Of a stretch of DNA of 15,109 bases, positions 1 through 7,313 are shown piece after piece (the stretch's first letter is position 1; each line of letters starts with the position of its first letter). Source of the DNA: Clostridia bacterium (GTDB taxonomy: Bacteria > Bacillota_A > Clostridia > Oscillospirales > CAG-272). Below the pieces are notes generated by a model. The model was not told the DNA's origin. It made no database searches and saw only the letters and a list, made by a program, of their open reading frames with translations. The position numbers and the translations under genes were made by a program. The stretch covers positions 1 to 15,109 of the forward strand of contig JAGBSQ010000123.1 in assembly GCA_017631775.1 (NCBI GenBank). Direction: 5' to 3'.

Positions 1-417
1 GGGCGGAATGCGCTCAAGCACCGTTTTTTCGGTTGCGCGAACGCGAGAGGTCGATCCCTCGTTGTAATCGTAGGCGTCAAGGTCGACAGCACCGACAATG
101 CCGCATCTCACAAGTCCGTCGCGTTGGGTGCGTTCGACGTAAATAAGAGCAGTGGGATATTCCTCAAAAATACCGTCGTTGACGTATTTTTGCATAGCGT
201 TGTTGATGTTTGCAGTCATCTCGCCGGCATCGGTTTTGCCGAGGTAAACCTCGGGGTAGATGAGGTTGAGCGTGGTGGGATTTTCCCCTGCCGCCTCTTT
301 GACCGATTGCCAATACTCTTCATTAGAGGTGAATTGGTCGCAAGCAATGACAGACCAAGCCTCAAAATTCTCTTTGGGTAACAGTATATTTGCGGGTGAA
401 AAAATTGCTTTTTTCAT
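1..417 (-). CDS. DUF1015 family protein (N-terminal part, cut by window edge)
   Basis: The leftward frame opens at ATG 415-417, preceded by a good AAAGGAG ribosome binding site, and stays open for 139 codons to base 1, so the C-terminal part is outside the window. The protein begins MKKAIFSPANILLPKENF and continues with WSVIACDQFTS near residue 20, an N-L-I-Y-P-E-V-Y-L stretch, ALIYVERTQ near residue 90 and a STSRVRATEKTVLERIPP ending. This conserved order is typical of the DUF1015 family, which is widespread in Clostridia and has no established biochemical function. It starts 17 bases after the murC stop and is probably co-transcribed with it. Family call is confident; function is unknown. 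Confidence 0.88.
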   Translation of the reverse strand, partial: MKKAIFSPANILLPKENFEAWSVIACDQFTSNEEYWQSVKEAAGENPTTLNLIYPEVYLGKTDAGEMTANINNAMQKYVNDGIFEEYPTALIYVERTQRDGLVRCGIVGAVDLDAYDYNEGSTSRVRATEKTVLERIPP

Positions 418-434
418 CGTATTCTCCTTTATTA

Positions 435-1841
435 TCAGAATTTTTTCAAATTCAAAAGGTCATAAACTTTATAAATGTCACCGGCGCCCATTACAATCAC
501 GAGGTCGCCCTCTTTTGCATCGCGCTCCAGCGCCTCGGCTACGCCCGCAAAGCTGCCGCAATACTCGGCCTTGTCGCCTATTCTTTGTGCCAAGCCTTGG
601 GAGCTGACACCAAAAACGTTTTGCTCACGCGCGGCATAAATATCGGCGAAATAAGTGCGGTCGGCCGAGCCGAATGCATTTACAAACTCCTCAAAAAGCG
701 TTGCGGTGCGGCTATAGGTGTGCGGCTGATAAGCGCAAAGAATTCTCTTATATCCCATTTCGCGAGCTCCCGTAAGGGTCGCCTGAATTTCGACGGGGTG
801 GTGACCGTAATCGTCATAAACTGCGGCGCCGTTGAGAGTTCCCTTGCATTCCATGCGGCGATTTGCGCCCACAAAGGCCTCAAGCGACTTTGCAATCAAG
901 TCGGGAGCAATGCCGCAAACACTTGCCGCCGCCGCGGCCGCCAACGCGTTGTAGACGTTGTGTCGACCGAACACGTGCAAACGAATGTTGCAAATCCGGG
1001 CTCCCCTGCCCCACAACTCAAACTCGGTAACACCAGAGGCATGGCGAATGTTGCGAGCCATATAGTCGGCGTTTTTTTCAATACCGAAGGTGACGTGACG
1101 TCCCTCGAATTCTTCAAGCGCCAAAACGCTTTCGGCATCGTCGGCGTTGTAAAGAGCCGTGCCGCCCTTGCCGGTACGGCGCGCATACGCGAGGAAGGAC
1201 GCGCGAATTTGCGCAAGGCTTTTAAAGTAATCGGGGTGATCCATTCCCATATTCAAAATAACCGCCAGCGTAGGGTTAAAATCGAGGAAGGAGTCCATAT
1301 ATTCGCAAGCTTCAAAAACAAAATGCTCCTGCTCCTTGCCAATACAGCAGGTGGAGTTTTTCAAAAGCGGAAGCTCTGCTCCGCAAAGAACGGTAGCATC
1401 GGTGGCAGAAAGAAAGATTTGGGCGCACATAGCCGTGCAGCTGCTTTTGCCGTGCATGCCTGCAACACCAATGCGGTGTTGGTAAGAGACCATCAAATAA
1501 CCGAGGTAGTCGGCGCGCGAAAGAAGCGGCTTGCCTGCCGCCTTGGCGGCAAGATACTCGGGGTTATCTGCCCCAATGGCAACCGTGTAGACCACGGCAT
1601 CGTATTGTTCAACGTTTTTGGCATCGTGCGAGGGGAAAACCGGAATGCCCATTTTTTTGAGCTGTGCGGTCTGCGCGTTTTCGGAGCGATCCGAGCCGCC
1701 TACGCGGTAGCCGAGAGAGAGCGAGATTTGCGCCAATGCCGACATGCTGATGCCGCCAATGCCCACAAAAAAAATACTGCGGCAATCTCCAAGCATCTCT
1801 TTGATGCGAATATGACCGTAATGTGTGTTTTCCAGTGCCAT
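435..1841 (-). CDS. murC: UDP-N-acetylmuramate--L-alanine ligase (MurC)
   Basis: Adds L-alanine to UDP-MurNAc, the first amino-acid ligation of cytoplasmic peptidoglycan precursor synthesis, with ATP hydrolysis. The 468-residue length fits the family. It has the N-terminal Rossmann motif GIGGISMS (residues 27-34), the Mur-ligase P-loop around G128-M-H-G-K-S-S, a GANRRME segment, the YDDYGHHPVEI motif typical of MurC/Mpl and a YQPHTYSRT motif. The P-loop reads GMHGKSS where GTHGKTT is commonest; the lysine and following hydroxyl residue are kept, so activity is expected. The start is supported by AAAGGAGAG upstream. It leads a leftward pair with DUF1015 and diverges from spoVG. Mpl is the main alternative, but length and full-length similarity favour MurC. 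Confidence 0.95.
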   Translation of the reverse strand: MALENTHYGHIRIKEMLGDCRSIFFVGIGGISMSALAQISLSLGYRVGGSDRSENAQTAQLKKMGIPVFPSHDAKNVEQYDAVVYTVAIGADNPEYLAAKAAGKPLLSRADYLGYLMVSYQHRIGVAGMHGKSSCTAMCAQIFLSATDATVLCGAELPLLKNSTCCIGKEQEHFVFEACEYMDSFLDFNPTLAVILNMGMDHPDYFKSLAQIRASFLAYARRTGKGGTALYNADDAESVLALEEFEGRHVTFGIEKNADYMARNIRHASGVTEFELWGRGARICNIRLHVFGRHNVYNALAAAAAASVCGIAPDLIAKSLEAFVGANRRMECKGTLNGAAVYDDYGHHPVEIQATLTGAREMGYKRILCAYQPHTYSRTATLFEEFVNAFGSADRTYFADIYAAREQNVFGVSSQGLAQRIGDKAEYCGSFAGVAEALERDAKEGDLVIVMGAGDIYKVYDLLNLKKF

Positions 1842-1952
1842 TTCTCTCTCCTTTCCGGCTCGATTTGCCTTTTTCTATCTCAAAAATCTTGTTTTTGTGT
1901 GACGGTTGTGTGAAGATGTTCGCGTTTTCTTCACAAAAAGATGCTGTTATCA

Positions 1953-1983
1953 TTGAATAACAATCACAAAAACGTTGTATAAT
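1953..1983 (+). promoter_or_regulatory. Probable spoVG promoter
   Basis: A perfect TATAAT at 1978-1983 lies 38 bases before the spoVG start. The best -35 candidate is TTGAAT at 1953-1958, with a rather long 19-base spacer. An inverted repeat TGTTAT/ATAACA (1945-1962) overlaps the -35. In Bacillus spoVG is under SigH; I do not see a convincing SigH site here. The -10 is strong, the -35 assignment is tentative. Confidence 0.5.
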
Positions 1984-2021
1984 AATGACATCAGTAAATT
2001 GACTAACGGAGGATTTTACCC

Positions 2022-2327
2022 ATGCAAATTACCGATATTAAAGTTAGAAAGCTGTTTGACGAAGGCCCGATGAAGGCGATCGTTTCGGTTACGTTCGACG
2101 GTCAGCTTGCCGTTCACGACGTAAAAGTGATTTATGCGCGCGACAAGTACTTTATTGTAATGCCCAGCCGCAAGAACCCCGACGAGACCTATCGCGACAT
2201 CGTGCACCCCATTAATGCACAGTTCCGCGGCATGTTGGAGACCAGCGTAATCAGCGCATATGAAGCAGCTCTCGAAAACGCTGCTGAATTTGCAGAAGAC
2301 ACCGAAGAGGTTGGCGAACCCGTATAA
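2022..2327 (+). CDS. spoVG: Septation / RNA-binding regulator SpoVG
   Basis: Small (101 aa) SpoVG-family protein. It begins MQITDIKVRKL and carries the family core: an AIVSVTFDGQLAVHDVKV strand pair, FIVMPSRK, Y-R-D-I-V-H-P-I-N, and an acidic variable tail (AEDTEEVGEP). SpoVG affects asymmetric septation in Bacillus and is a nucleic-acid-binding global regulator in several Gram-positive bacteria. A GGAGG site at 2009-2013 supports the ATG. The gene is monocistronic, with its own promoter and a terminator directly after the stop, and diverges from murC, a cell-wall gene. This is the clearest hint that the organism belongs to the endospore-forming Firmicutes lineage, although non-sporulating relatives also keep spoVG. 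Confidence 0.97.
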   Translation: MQITDIKVRKLFDEGPMKAIVSVTFDGQLAVHDVKVIYARDKYFIVMPSRKNPDETYRDIVHPINAQFRGMLETSVISAYEAALENAAEFAEDTEEVGEPV

Positions 2328-2341
2328 GACCGATACGAATG

Positions 2342-2368
2342 AAAAAGACTGCCATGGCGGTCTTTTTT
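2342..2368. terminator. Bidirectional terminator between spoVG and the YfcE-type gene
   Basis: AAAAAGACTGCC pairs with GGCGGTCTTTTT (one G-T wobble, minimal loop), with a run of T on the plus side and of A on the left, so it can act in both directions. It starts 14 bases after the spoVG stop and ends 5 bases before the stop of the convergent phosphodiesterase gene. Confidence 0.85.
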
Positions 2369-2373
2369 ATTTT

Positions 2374-2877
2374 TTACAGCTTACCGTGGCTCAAAAGAAC
2401 GCTTTCCCCTTTGAGGGTGAGAGTGCCAAAGCTACCTTCATAACCGATGCTGCCGGGGTTGAACAAATACATTGGGCGCGTAAGCGTTGTTCCCTTCACC
2501 TGCTCGCCTGCGGCTATCGCCTTGACGGTTGGGGTGTGTGTATGCCCAAACAGGACAATATCGGCACCCACCTCTGCCGCGTGCGCGATGAGTGCTCCCA
2601 TGCCACCCTTAACGCCCCATTCGTGGCCGTGGCAAAGAAGAATGGTATGCCCTTCAAAATAGAGTAGGCGCTCGGTTTTGTCGGCATAATCGGAGGACGA
2701 CCAATCGCAGTTGCCGCGCACCGCCCAAATGGGAATATCGCAAAGGAAAAGGCGGTCAAGGTCGCGCGCGCCGTCACCGAGAAAGAGAACGGCATCGGGC
2801 ATTTTGATCTGCCGGTTGATGGCTGCCGACATGTTTTGGGCACTACCGTGCGAATCCGAAAAAATCAAAAACTCCAT
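2374..2877 (-). CDS. YfcE/MJ0936-type metallophosphoesterase
   Basis: Calcineurin-like phosphodiesterase of the small YfcE/MJ0936 subfamily (167 aa). Metal-binding motifs are visible in order: F-S-D-S-H (D8, H10), G34-D35, G55-N-C-D58, H83-G-H85 and G111-H-T-H114. Family members hydrolyse generic phosphodiesters in vitro; the physiological substrate is usually unknown. The start at 2877 is chosen because MEFLIFSDSHG is the natural N-terminus and GGGAGG lies just upstream; a longer in-frame extension to 3042 has no such support and crosses the promoter. The gene has its own promoter (2920-2948) and converges on spoVG, sharing its terminator. A family call is safe, a specific name such as yfcE less so. 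Confidence 0.92.
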   Translation of the reverse strand: MEFLIFSDSHGSAQNMSAAINRQIKMPDAVLFLGDGARDLDRLFLCDIPIWAVRGNCDWSSSDYADKTERLLYFEGHTILLCHGHEWGVKGGMGALIAHAAEVGADIVLFGHTHTPTVKAIAAGEQVKGTTLTRPMYLFNPGSIGYEGSFGTLTLKGESVLLSHGKL

Positions 2878-2919
2878 GGCGGCCTCCCTTTTAAGCTTCC
2901 CGATATATGCATCTATTAT

Positions 2920-2948
2920 ATTATAGCACGCCACACCGCGTTTGTCTA
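2920..2948 (-). promoter_or_regulatory. SigA-type promoter of the YfcE-type gene
   Basis: Reading leftward: TAGACA (2948-2943), a 17-base spacer, then TATAAT (2925-2920), with an upstream TGC giving an extended -10. It lies about 43 bases ahead of the gene start. Confidence 0.8.
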
Positions 2949-2960
2949 CACAAATGGGCG

Positions 2961-3004
2961 AAAAAAAGAAAAAAGGAACACAAAACGGTTTTGTGTTCCT
3001 TTTT
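2961..3004 (-). terminator. Strong terminator hairpin, second of a tandem pair
   Basis: A perfect 17-base inverted repeat (2970-2986 and 2988-3004, core GGAACACAAAAC) is followed leftward by TTTTTT C TTTTTTT (to 2961). A short T run on the other side could make it work rightward too, but no rightward gene needs it. It insulates the downstream YfcE promoter from the DUF1292/ncRNA transcript. Confidence 0.85.
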
Positions 3005-3010
3005 GCATAT

Positions 3011-3049
3011 AAAAATACGGTTTGCCGCAAAAAATGGGACAAACCGTAT
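3011..3049 (-). terminator. Terminator at the end of the structured RNA region
   Basis: ATACGGTTTG (3049-3040 read leftward) pairs perfectly with CAAACCGTAT (3024-3015) across a 15-base loop, followed leftward by TTTTT at 3015-3011. The T tract is only on the leftward side, which fixes the orientation and suggests the preceding RNA is made from the minus strand. Confidence 0.8.
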
Positions 3050-3053
3050 AGAA

Positions 3054-3265
3054 AACCCCGCCGAGCCGTGTGGTCGGGCAGTCGGAACCCTGTAGTTCAG
3101 GGCGGTGTCCGCGGGACGGCTTTACTGCTCCCAACGTCCGACGTGCGGTCGAGACAAGTCAATCGATACGCGCACACGGGAGGTCTGCAAACCACCATCT
3201 GCCTTGGACTCCTTTAATCAGTTGTAGGTTCACAAATCACCGAACCATCACGCACTAAGCAGGTT
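3054..3265 (-). ncRNA. Candidate structured non-coding RNA or structured 3' UTR of the DUF1292 gene
   Basis: About 212 bases without a plausible gene but full of nested complementary pairs. Those I can see (plus coordinates): closing AACC 3054-3057 / GGTT 3262-3265; GTCGGA 3081-3086 / TCCGAC 3137-3142; inside it CCCTG/CAGGG (3088-3102) and GTCC/GGAC (3107-3117); stacked next to it GTGCG 3143-3147 / CGCAC 3171-3175 with inner TCGA/TCGA; GGAG-TC 3179-3185 / GACTCC 3207-3212; GGTTC/GAACC 3227-3246. It is richer in G and C than its flanks and ends at two leftward terminators, so minus-strand transcription is favoured, perhaps as read-through from the DUF1292 promoter. A weak rightward TATAGA at 3047-3052 leaves the plus strand possible. 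I do not recognise tmRNA, RNase P or SRP signatures; 6S or raiA-type RNA could not be excluded by eye. Confidence 0.5.
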
Positions 3266-3273
3266 ATGTTTTT

Positions 3274-3573
3274 TTAGTTGCCGTCGTAGTCGATCTCTTC
3301 GGAGAACATATCGTCAAATACGTCAGCTACGTTGTCGAACTCGTCGTCATCGTCAACGCTGACAAGGGTATCTTCGCCGTCCTCGTCCTTTTCGAGACGA
3401 AGAACTACGTACTCGCAAAAGCCGCCGTCATTTTGTGCATTTTCTGCAGCCTCTGCAGGGATCATTGCAAAGTAAACCTTCTCGCCCAAAGTGATTTCAC
3501 CGATTTTTTCAAATTCGATTTCAGAGCCGTCTTCATCGACCAGCGTAAAAAATTCGCGTTCGTTTTCGTTCAT
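3274..3573 (-). CDS. DUF1292 (YrzB-like) acidic protein
   Basis: A 99-residue, very acidic protein (MNENEREFFTLVDEDGSE... with an E/D-rich C-terminal third) matching the DUF1292 family found throughout Firmicutes, often next to ruvX/alaS; that context is not seen here. It has the family beta-rich core: FTLVDEDG, FEKIGEITL, KVYFAMIPAE and YVVLRLEKDEDG. Function is unknown; a small cytoplasmic role is assumed. The start is supported by GAGG eight bases upstream and by a strong promoter at 3612-3640. The stop is directly followed by the structured RNA candidate, so mRNA and RNA may be one transcript. Confidence 0.88.
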   Translation of the reverse strand: MNENEREFFTLVDEDGSEIEFEKIGEITLGEKVYFAMIPAEAAENAQNDGGFCEYVVLRLEKDEDGEDTLVSVDDDDEFDNVADVFDDMFSEEIDYDGN

Positions 3574-3611
3574 TTTATTTTCCTCTTTTTATAGTTATAG
3601 TATGTGACATT

Positions 3612-3640
3612 ATTGTACACGAAATTCGCGCACTTGTCAA
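3612..3640 (-). promoter_or_regulatory. Near-consensus SigA promoter of the DUF1292 gene
   Basis: Reading leftward: perfect TTGACA (3640-3635), 17-base spacer, TACAAT (3617-3612). A perfect palindrome CACTTG-T-CAAGTG (3631-3643) covers the -35 box and may be an operator. The expected transcript start is near 3605. Confidence 0.88.
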
Positions 3641-3649
3641 GTGGCTTTT

Positions 3650-4786
3650 TTATTTTTGCGATGCAAAATCCAAAATCTCGGAAAGAACGGTATTGCTGAC
3701 AAGCATGCCCTCTTGCGAGAAGAAGTATTTTTCGCCCTCTTTGCGAACCAAGCCCTCGGTCACAAAGGGTGCGAGCTTTTTGCCCCAGTTCTCTTCAAAG
3801 GAAACGCCAAAGCGTTCCTCAAAAGCGGATGTGTTGATGCCCTCGCTCAAGCGGAAGCGGAGCATGATGTACTCGTTGATGCGCTCCTCGGCATCAAGAA
3901 CGCTCTTCTCCTCGGTAATATCGCGGCCTGCAATGTAAGCCTCAATATCGCGCGAGTTGCCAAAGCGTGCGCCGCCAAAATCCGAATATGCCGCTACACC
4001 AAAGCCGAGATATTCATCACAGTTCCAATATTTGAGATTGTGGCGCGACTCGTACCCGGGGCGTGCAAAATTGCTGATTTCGTATTGCGCGTAGCCGTTC
4101 TCTGCCAAAAATGCGATGCCCTCAAGGTACATTCTACGTGCGGCTTCTTCGTCGGGGAGAGAAAGGGTTGCGCGCTTGCGCGCAAAGGGGGTTCCCGCCT
4201 CGATGATGAGGTCATAAGAAGAAATATGCTCGGGAGAGAGCGCCAACACCTTTTGGAGCGTTTCGCGGCGGCTCTCGGGTGTTTGGTGCGGAATGCCGGA
4301 CATAACGTCAACGCTGATGTTATCAAATCCTGCGGCACGCGCATCTGCAAAGCAAGCAGCAAAGGTATCAAAGGTGTGCAATCTGCCAAGTGCCTTGAGT
4401 TCCTTTTCGTGAGCGCTCTGCAAGCCGATGCTTAGGCGATTGATGCCTGCCGCGCGCATACGCGCAAACAACTCGCGCTCACCCGTAACGGGGTTGCATT
4501 CTGCCGTAATTTCGGCATTGGGAGCGACGTTGTAATACTTATAGATCTCCCCCATCAACTCCTTTAGGAGATATGCGGGAAAGGTTGTGGGAGTTCCGCC
4601 ACCGAGAAAAACGGTATCTACCAAATACTCGCGGCAAGCGGGGGCGTGAGCTCTCAAATCTCGAAAGAGAGCCTCGGCATATGCGGTCATTTTTTCTTCG
4701 TCCTGCCGCGGAAAGGAGCAAAAATCACAGTAGAGACATTTGCTGCGACAAAACGGAATGTGAATGTAAAGTCCTAACGTTTTCAT
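3650..4786 (-). CDS. hemW: Radical SAM heme chaperone HemW (coproporphyrinogen oxidase-like)
   Basis: 378-residue radical SAM protein. The N-terminus LGLYIHIPFC-RSK-C-LY-C carries the CX3CX2C iron-sulfur motif (C13, C17, C20), with a further cysteine at C23. GGGTPT at residues 62-67 and the GLQSA and VDVMSGIPHQT segments are typical of the HemN/HemW group, and the C-terminal HemN-type domain is present. The length and the usual annotation in Firmicutes favour HemW, which binds heme and delivers it to hemoproteins, rather than true HemN. No other heme gene is in the window. It is the last gene of the yhaO-yhaN-hemW cluster, starting 4 bases after the yhaN stop. Confidence 0.9.
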   Translation of the reverse strand: MKTLGLYIHIPFCRSKCLYCDFCSFPRQDEEKMTAYAEALFRDLRAHAPACREYLVDTVFLGGGTPTTFPAYLLKELMGEIYKYYNVAPNAEITAECNPVTGERELFARMRAAGINRLSIGLQSAHEKELKALGRLHTFDTFAACFADARAAGFDNISVDVMSGIPHQTPESRRETLQKVLALSPEHISSYDLIIEAGTPFARKRATLSLPDEEAARRMYLEGIAFLAENGYAQYEISNFARPGYESRHNLKYWNCDEYLGFGVAAYSDFGGARFGNSRDIEAYIAGRDITEEKSVLDAEERINEYIMLRFRLSEGINTSAFEERFGVSFEENWGKKLAPFVTEGLVRKEGEKYFFSQEGMLVSNTVLSEILDFASQK

Positions 4787-4790
4787 CTTT

Positions 4791-4798
4791 TCACCTCC
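4791..4798 (-). promoter_or_regulatory. hemW ribosome binding site overlapping the yhaN stop
   Basis: GGAGGTGA, a near-perfect anti-Shine-Dalgarno match, is formed by the last Arg codon and the TGA stop of the upstream gene and lies five bases before the hemW ATG. Translation of hemW is probably coupled to termination of yhaN. Confidence 0.8.
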
Positions 4799-7313
4799 GC
4801 TCCGCGTGGCAGATCAAATACAAAATTTGATATTTTTGAGAGAGTGTCGCGAGCAATCGCTTTGCGGCCTTGAGTCGGCGCTCGTCCAAATTGACAAAGG
4901 GATCGTCCAAAATGATGGGCGGCAGCTCTCCCTCGGCATAAAGTGCCTCGGCAAGGGAAAGACGCACACAAAGCTCAACCGCATCGCGCCAGCCTTGGCT
5001 CAAGGACTCGGGATGTTGTGTTTTTCCGCTTTGGCGAAGCTTGACCTTAAAGGAAGTATCCATCACCGATTCGGGTGCGTTTTGGTCCATTAAGGTTTGC
5101 AGCAAAGAGGAAAAGCTTGTTTGCATATCGGCAAGATAGCGTGTAGAAAGCCCCGACTTTGCTTCCTCCAAGAACTGTGCCGTGTTGGAAATGGTTGCAT
5201 TGTTGGCGCGAGCGACAAGGAGCTCTTCCTCAAGTGCGCGCACAACGGCTTCGATTTCGGGCAGACGCTCAGCCTCGGTTGCAAGGCGACCGATGTGGCT
5301 CTTGATGTCGGCTCCGCGGTTTTGTGCCTCGGTCAAATCCCTTTGCAGGGTGCGCTCTTGCAGAGTGAGTGCATCAACGTCGGGAAGCGGCGCGTTTTCC
5401 TTTTCGATTGCCGCAAGTCCCTTTTCGGCAACAAAGCGAGAGAGCTCCTCGCGCAACTCGGGAATGCGACGGGAAAGCTTGCGATACTCGCTCTCCCACT
5501 CCTGCACGCGATCAAGACACTCGGAAGGCTTCATGGTTCCCTCGGGATCGAAATGGCGAAGGAAGGGTGTGAATTCGGCCTGCAGGCGCTTTTGCTCGGC
5601 AAGTGCCGCCTCGCGTCGGCGGTTTTGTTGCTCGGCAAGAGATGCCGCGTGACCAATGCGAGCGACGTCGCGGCGCAGGGCCTCAATATCGTCGCGGTAA
5701 TCGTTTTTGGGGGGCAGAACAATATTCCATGTGCGGAATTTTTCCTGTAATTGGCGCAACAGTTGTTGTTTTTGCGCGCGCAGAGTTTGAAGGGCCTTAA
5801 GTCGCTTTTGCTCGGCCGCCTGACCCTCGCGCCATTGGCGAGAAAGCAAGGAAAGCTCGGTAAGTGCATCGCGCAGATTGCCCTCTGTCAAAAGGCCGTA
5901 ACGTGCAAGCATTTCGCGCGCGGCGGAAGTTGTACCGCTCTCGGCTATGTCCTCATTTTGTTTTTCCTTCTTTAAGAAGAAAACAAGAGAAAGAACGCCA
6001 AAAACAGCGGCAACGGCAAACAATACGGGCGTGAGCAAGAGTGCAACGGCAAGCGATGCGATTGCCAAAAGCAAACAAGCAATGGCAGGGGCGCGTTTGC
6101 CGCTTCCCTTTTGTGCCTTCTTTTGCAGGCGTTGTGCTTCTTCATTTTCAAGCGCCTCTAAAACGGCCTTGATTTCTGCTTCGGTGGGCGGTGCTACTCT
6201 TGCAAAATGGCGATTGGTGCCACCCTCGGAGATAGCCTGCAGGCCTGCCTCGCGGTGGGCAATGTTTTGCAGTTCAAGATTTGCGGAAAGCATAGAGGAA
6301 AGCTCCTCGCGGCCGGGGAGTGTTCCCTCAAAATCGGGGCTGAGAATTTCGTATTTTTCGGTTTGTGTGGGGGTAGATGCAATTTCGTTGACACGCGCAC
6401 GCGCAGTATAGATGTCGTTCAACAGTGCGCGTTTTTCGTCAATTTCAAGAGAGGTGGGGTGCTTGCCCTTCATACGGGCATCGATTTCGCGCGCCGAGGC
6501 TTCAAGATTGGAAAGTTCCCTTTGCATGCGCTCTTTTTGCGACACAAGAGCAGCTCTCTCGCGCACAACGCCTGCTTGGCGAAGCTTTGCGCGTACCTCT
6601 TCAACAGAGGCGCTCAACTCCTTGATGCGCTCATTGATAAGAGCCAACTCGCTCTCTTTTTGGCGCAACATATCCTCGGTTCGGGAAAGCTGCTCGATTT
6701 GCGCGCCCAAGGATGCGATCTCGCGTTCGATGTCAGCAATGCGGCCTCGCTCACCTGTCATCTTATAATATTTTCTGCGCTTGTCGAGCGCCGCCATAAC
6801 ATCGTCAAAGCTACCGATATCGTCGACGTCATCAAGCAGGTCACCGAGCTTTGCGGTGATGGTGTTGTTATCTCCCTTTGCAATGACTGCATGCTGGGAG
6901 AGATAAACCGTACGCGCAAAACCGTCGGCATCAATGCCAAAAAGCTCCTCGCCTATGCGAGAAGAATAGCGGCTTGATACGCAGTTGGTGGCAAGGTCAT
7001 AAAGCGCAAAACTGTCACCGCTCTCCTTTGCGCCAAAAAAGCGCTCGATGCGATATTTGCCCGTGGCGGTGGAAAACTCAATGCTTCCGCCATAGGCGCC
7101 ACCCTGCCAAGGTGTGTATTTTTTGCGTTCATTTTCGTCAAGCGATTGCTTGCTGCTTGCAGGCATGCCGTAAAACATTGCCTTGATAAATGCCGCAAGC
7201 GTGCTCTTTCCCCAGCCGTTTTCTTCTAAAAGAACGTTGAGCCCCTCATCAAAAGAATAAGAGAAGTTTTGCAGCTTGCCAAAGTTTTCAACTTGTAATC
7301 TAATCAGTTTCAT
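4791..7313 (-). CDS. YhaN/SbcC-like SMC-type ATPase with internal membrane hairpin
   Basis: 840-residue ATPase of the RecF/SbcC/YhaN group. The N-terminus MKLIRLQVENFGKLQNF and the P-loop EENGWGKST (30-38) are followed by long charged coiled-coil stretches. The C-terminal half has LSQGW (about 771-775) in place of the ABC signature and Walker B IILDDPFVNLDERR (about 800-813), then a CHAERR end. Two hydrophobic helices at about 409-428 and 430-449 sit between the coiled-coil arms where SbcC/Rad50 has a zinc hook, as in YhaN-type proteins. With the upstream nuclease-type partner (4-base ATGA overlap) it probably forms an SbcCD-like, membrane-associated DNA-end processing complex. The first P-loop glycine is Glu30. 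Function is inferred from the family; yhaN is the closest name, not proven. Confidence 0.88.
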   Translation of the reverse strand: MKLIRLQVENFGKLQNFSYSFDEGLNVLLEENGWGKSTLAAFIKAMFYGMPASSKQSLDENERKKYTPWQGGAYGGSIEFSTATGKYRIERFFGAKESGDSFALYDLATNCVSSRYSSRIGEELFGIDADGFARTVYLSQHAVIAKGDNNTITAKLGDLLDDVDDIGSFDDVMAALDKRRKYYKMTGERGRIADIEREIASLGAQIEQLSRTEDMLRQKESELALINERIKELSASVEEVRAKLRQAGVVRERAALVSQKERMQRELSNLEASAREIDARMKGKHPTSLEIDEKRALLNDIYTARARVNEIASTPTQTEKYEILSPDFEGTLPGREELSSMLSANLELQNIAHREAGLQAISEGGTNRHFARVAPPTEAEIKAVLEALENEEAQRLQKKAQKGSGKRAPAIACLLLAIASLAVALLLTPVLFAVAAVFGVLSLVFFLKKEKQNEDIAESGTTSAAREMLARYGLLTEGNLRDALTELSLLSRQWREGQAAEQKRLKALQTLRAQKQQLLRQLQEKFRTWNIVLPPKNDYRDDIEALRRDVARIGHAASLAEQQNRRREAALAEQKRLQAEFTPFLRHFDPEGTMKPSECLDRVQEWESEYRKLSRRIPELREELSRFVAEKGLAAIEKENAPLPDVDALTLQERTLQRDLTEAQNRGADIKSHIGRLATEAERLPEIEAVVRALEEELLVARANNATISNTAQFLEEAKSGLSTRYLADMQTSFSSLLQTLMDQNAPESVMDTSFKVKLRQSGKTQHPESLSQGWRDAVELCVRLSLAEALYAEGELPPIILDDPFVNLDERRLKAAKRLLATLSQKYQILYLICHAERR

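Noticed and set aside
390..1913. Long rightward open frame opposite murC
   Set aside because: It mirrors the murC coding frame through codon bias, has no family resemblance and lacks a ribosome binding site; murC is certain.
2878..3042. N-terminal extension of the YfcE-type protein to 3042
   Set aside because: The extension is not family-like, crosses the -10/-35 promoter and terminator hairpin, and the internal ATG has a good ribosome binding site.
3094..3134. T-box or SRP RNA within the structured region
   Set aside because: GGCGGTGTCCGCGG faintly recalls a T-box and the antisense GGGAGCAG an SRP domain, but there is no downstream aminoacyl-tRNA or amino-acid gene, no exact T-box core and no GGAA tetraloop/AGCAGC pair.
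2942..3217. Small rightward open frame of 91 codons over the terminators and ncRNA region
   Set aside because: It translates through perfect terminator hairpins and structured RNA stems and has no family-like content.
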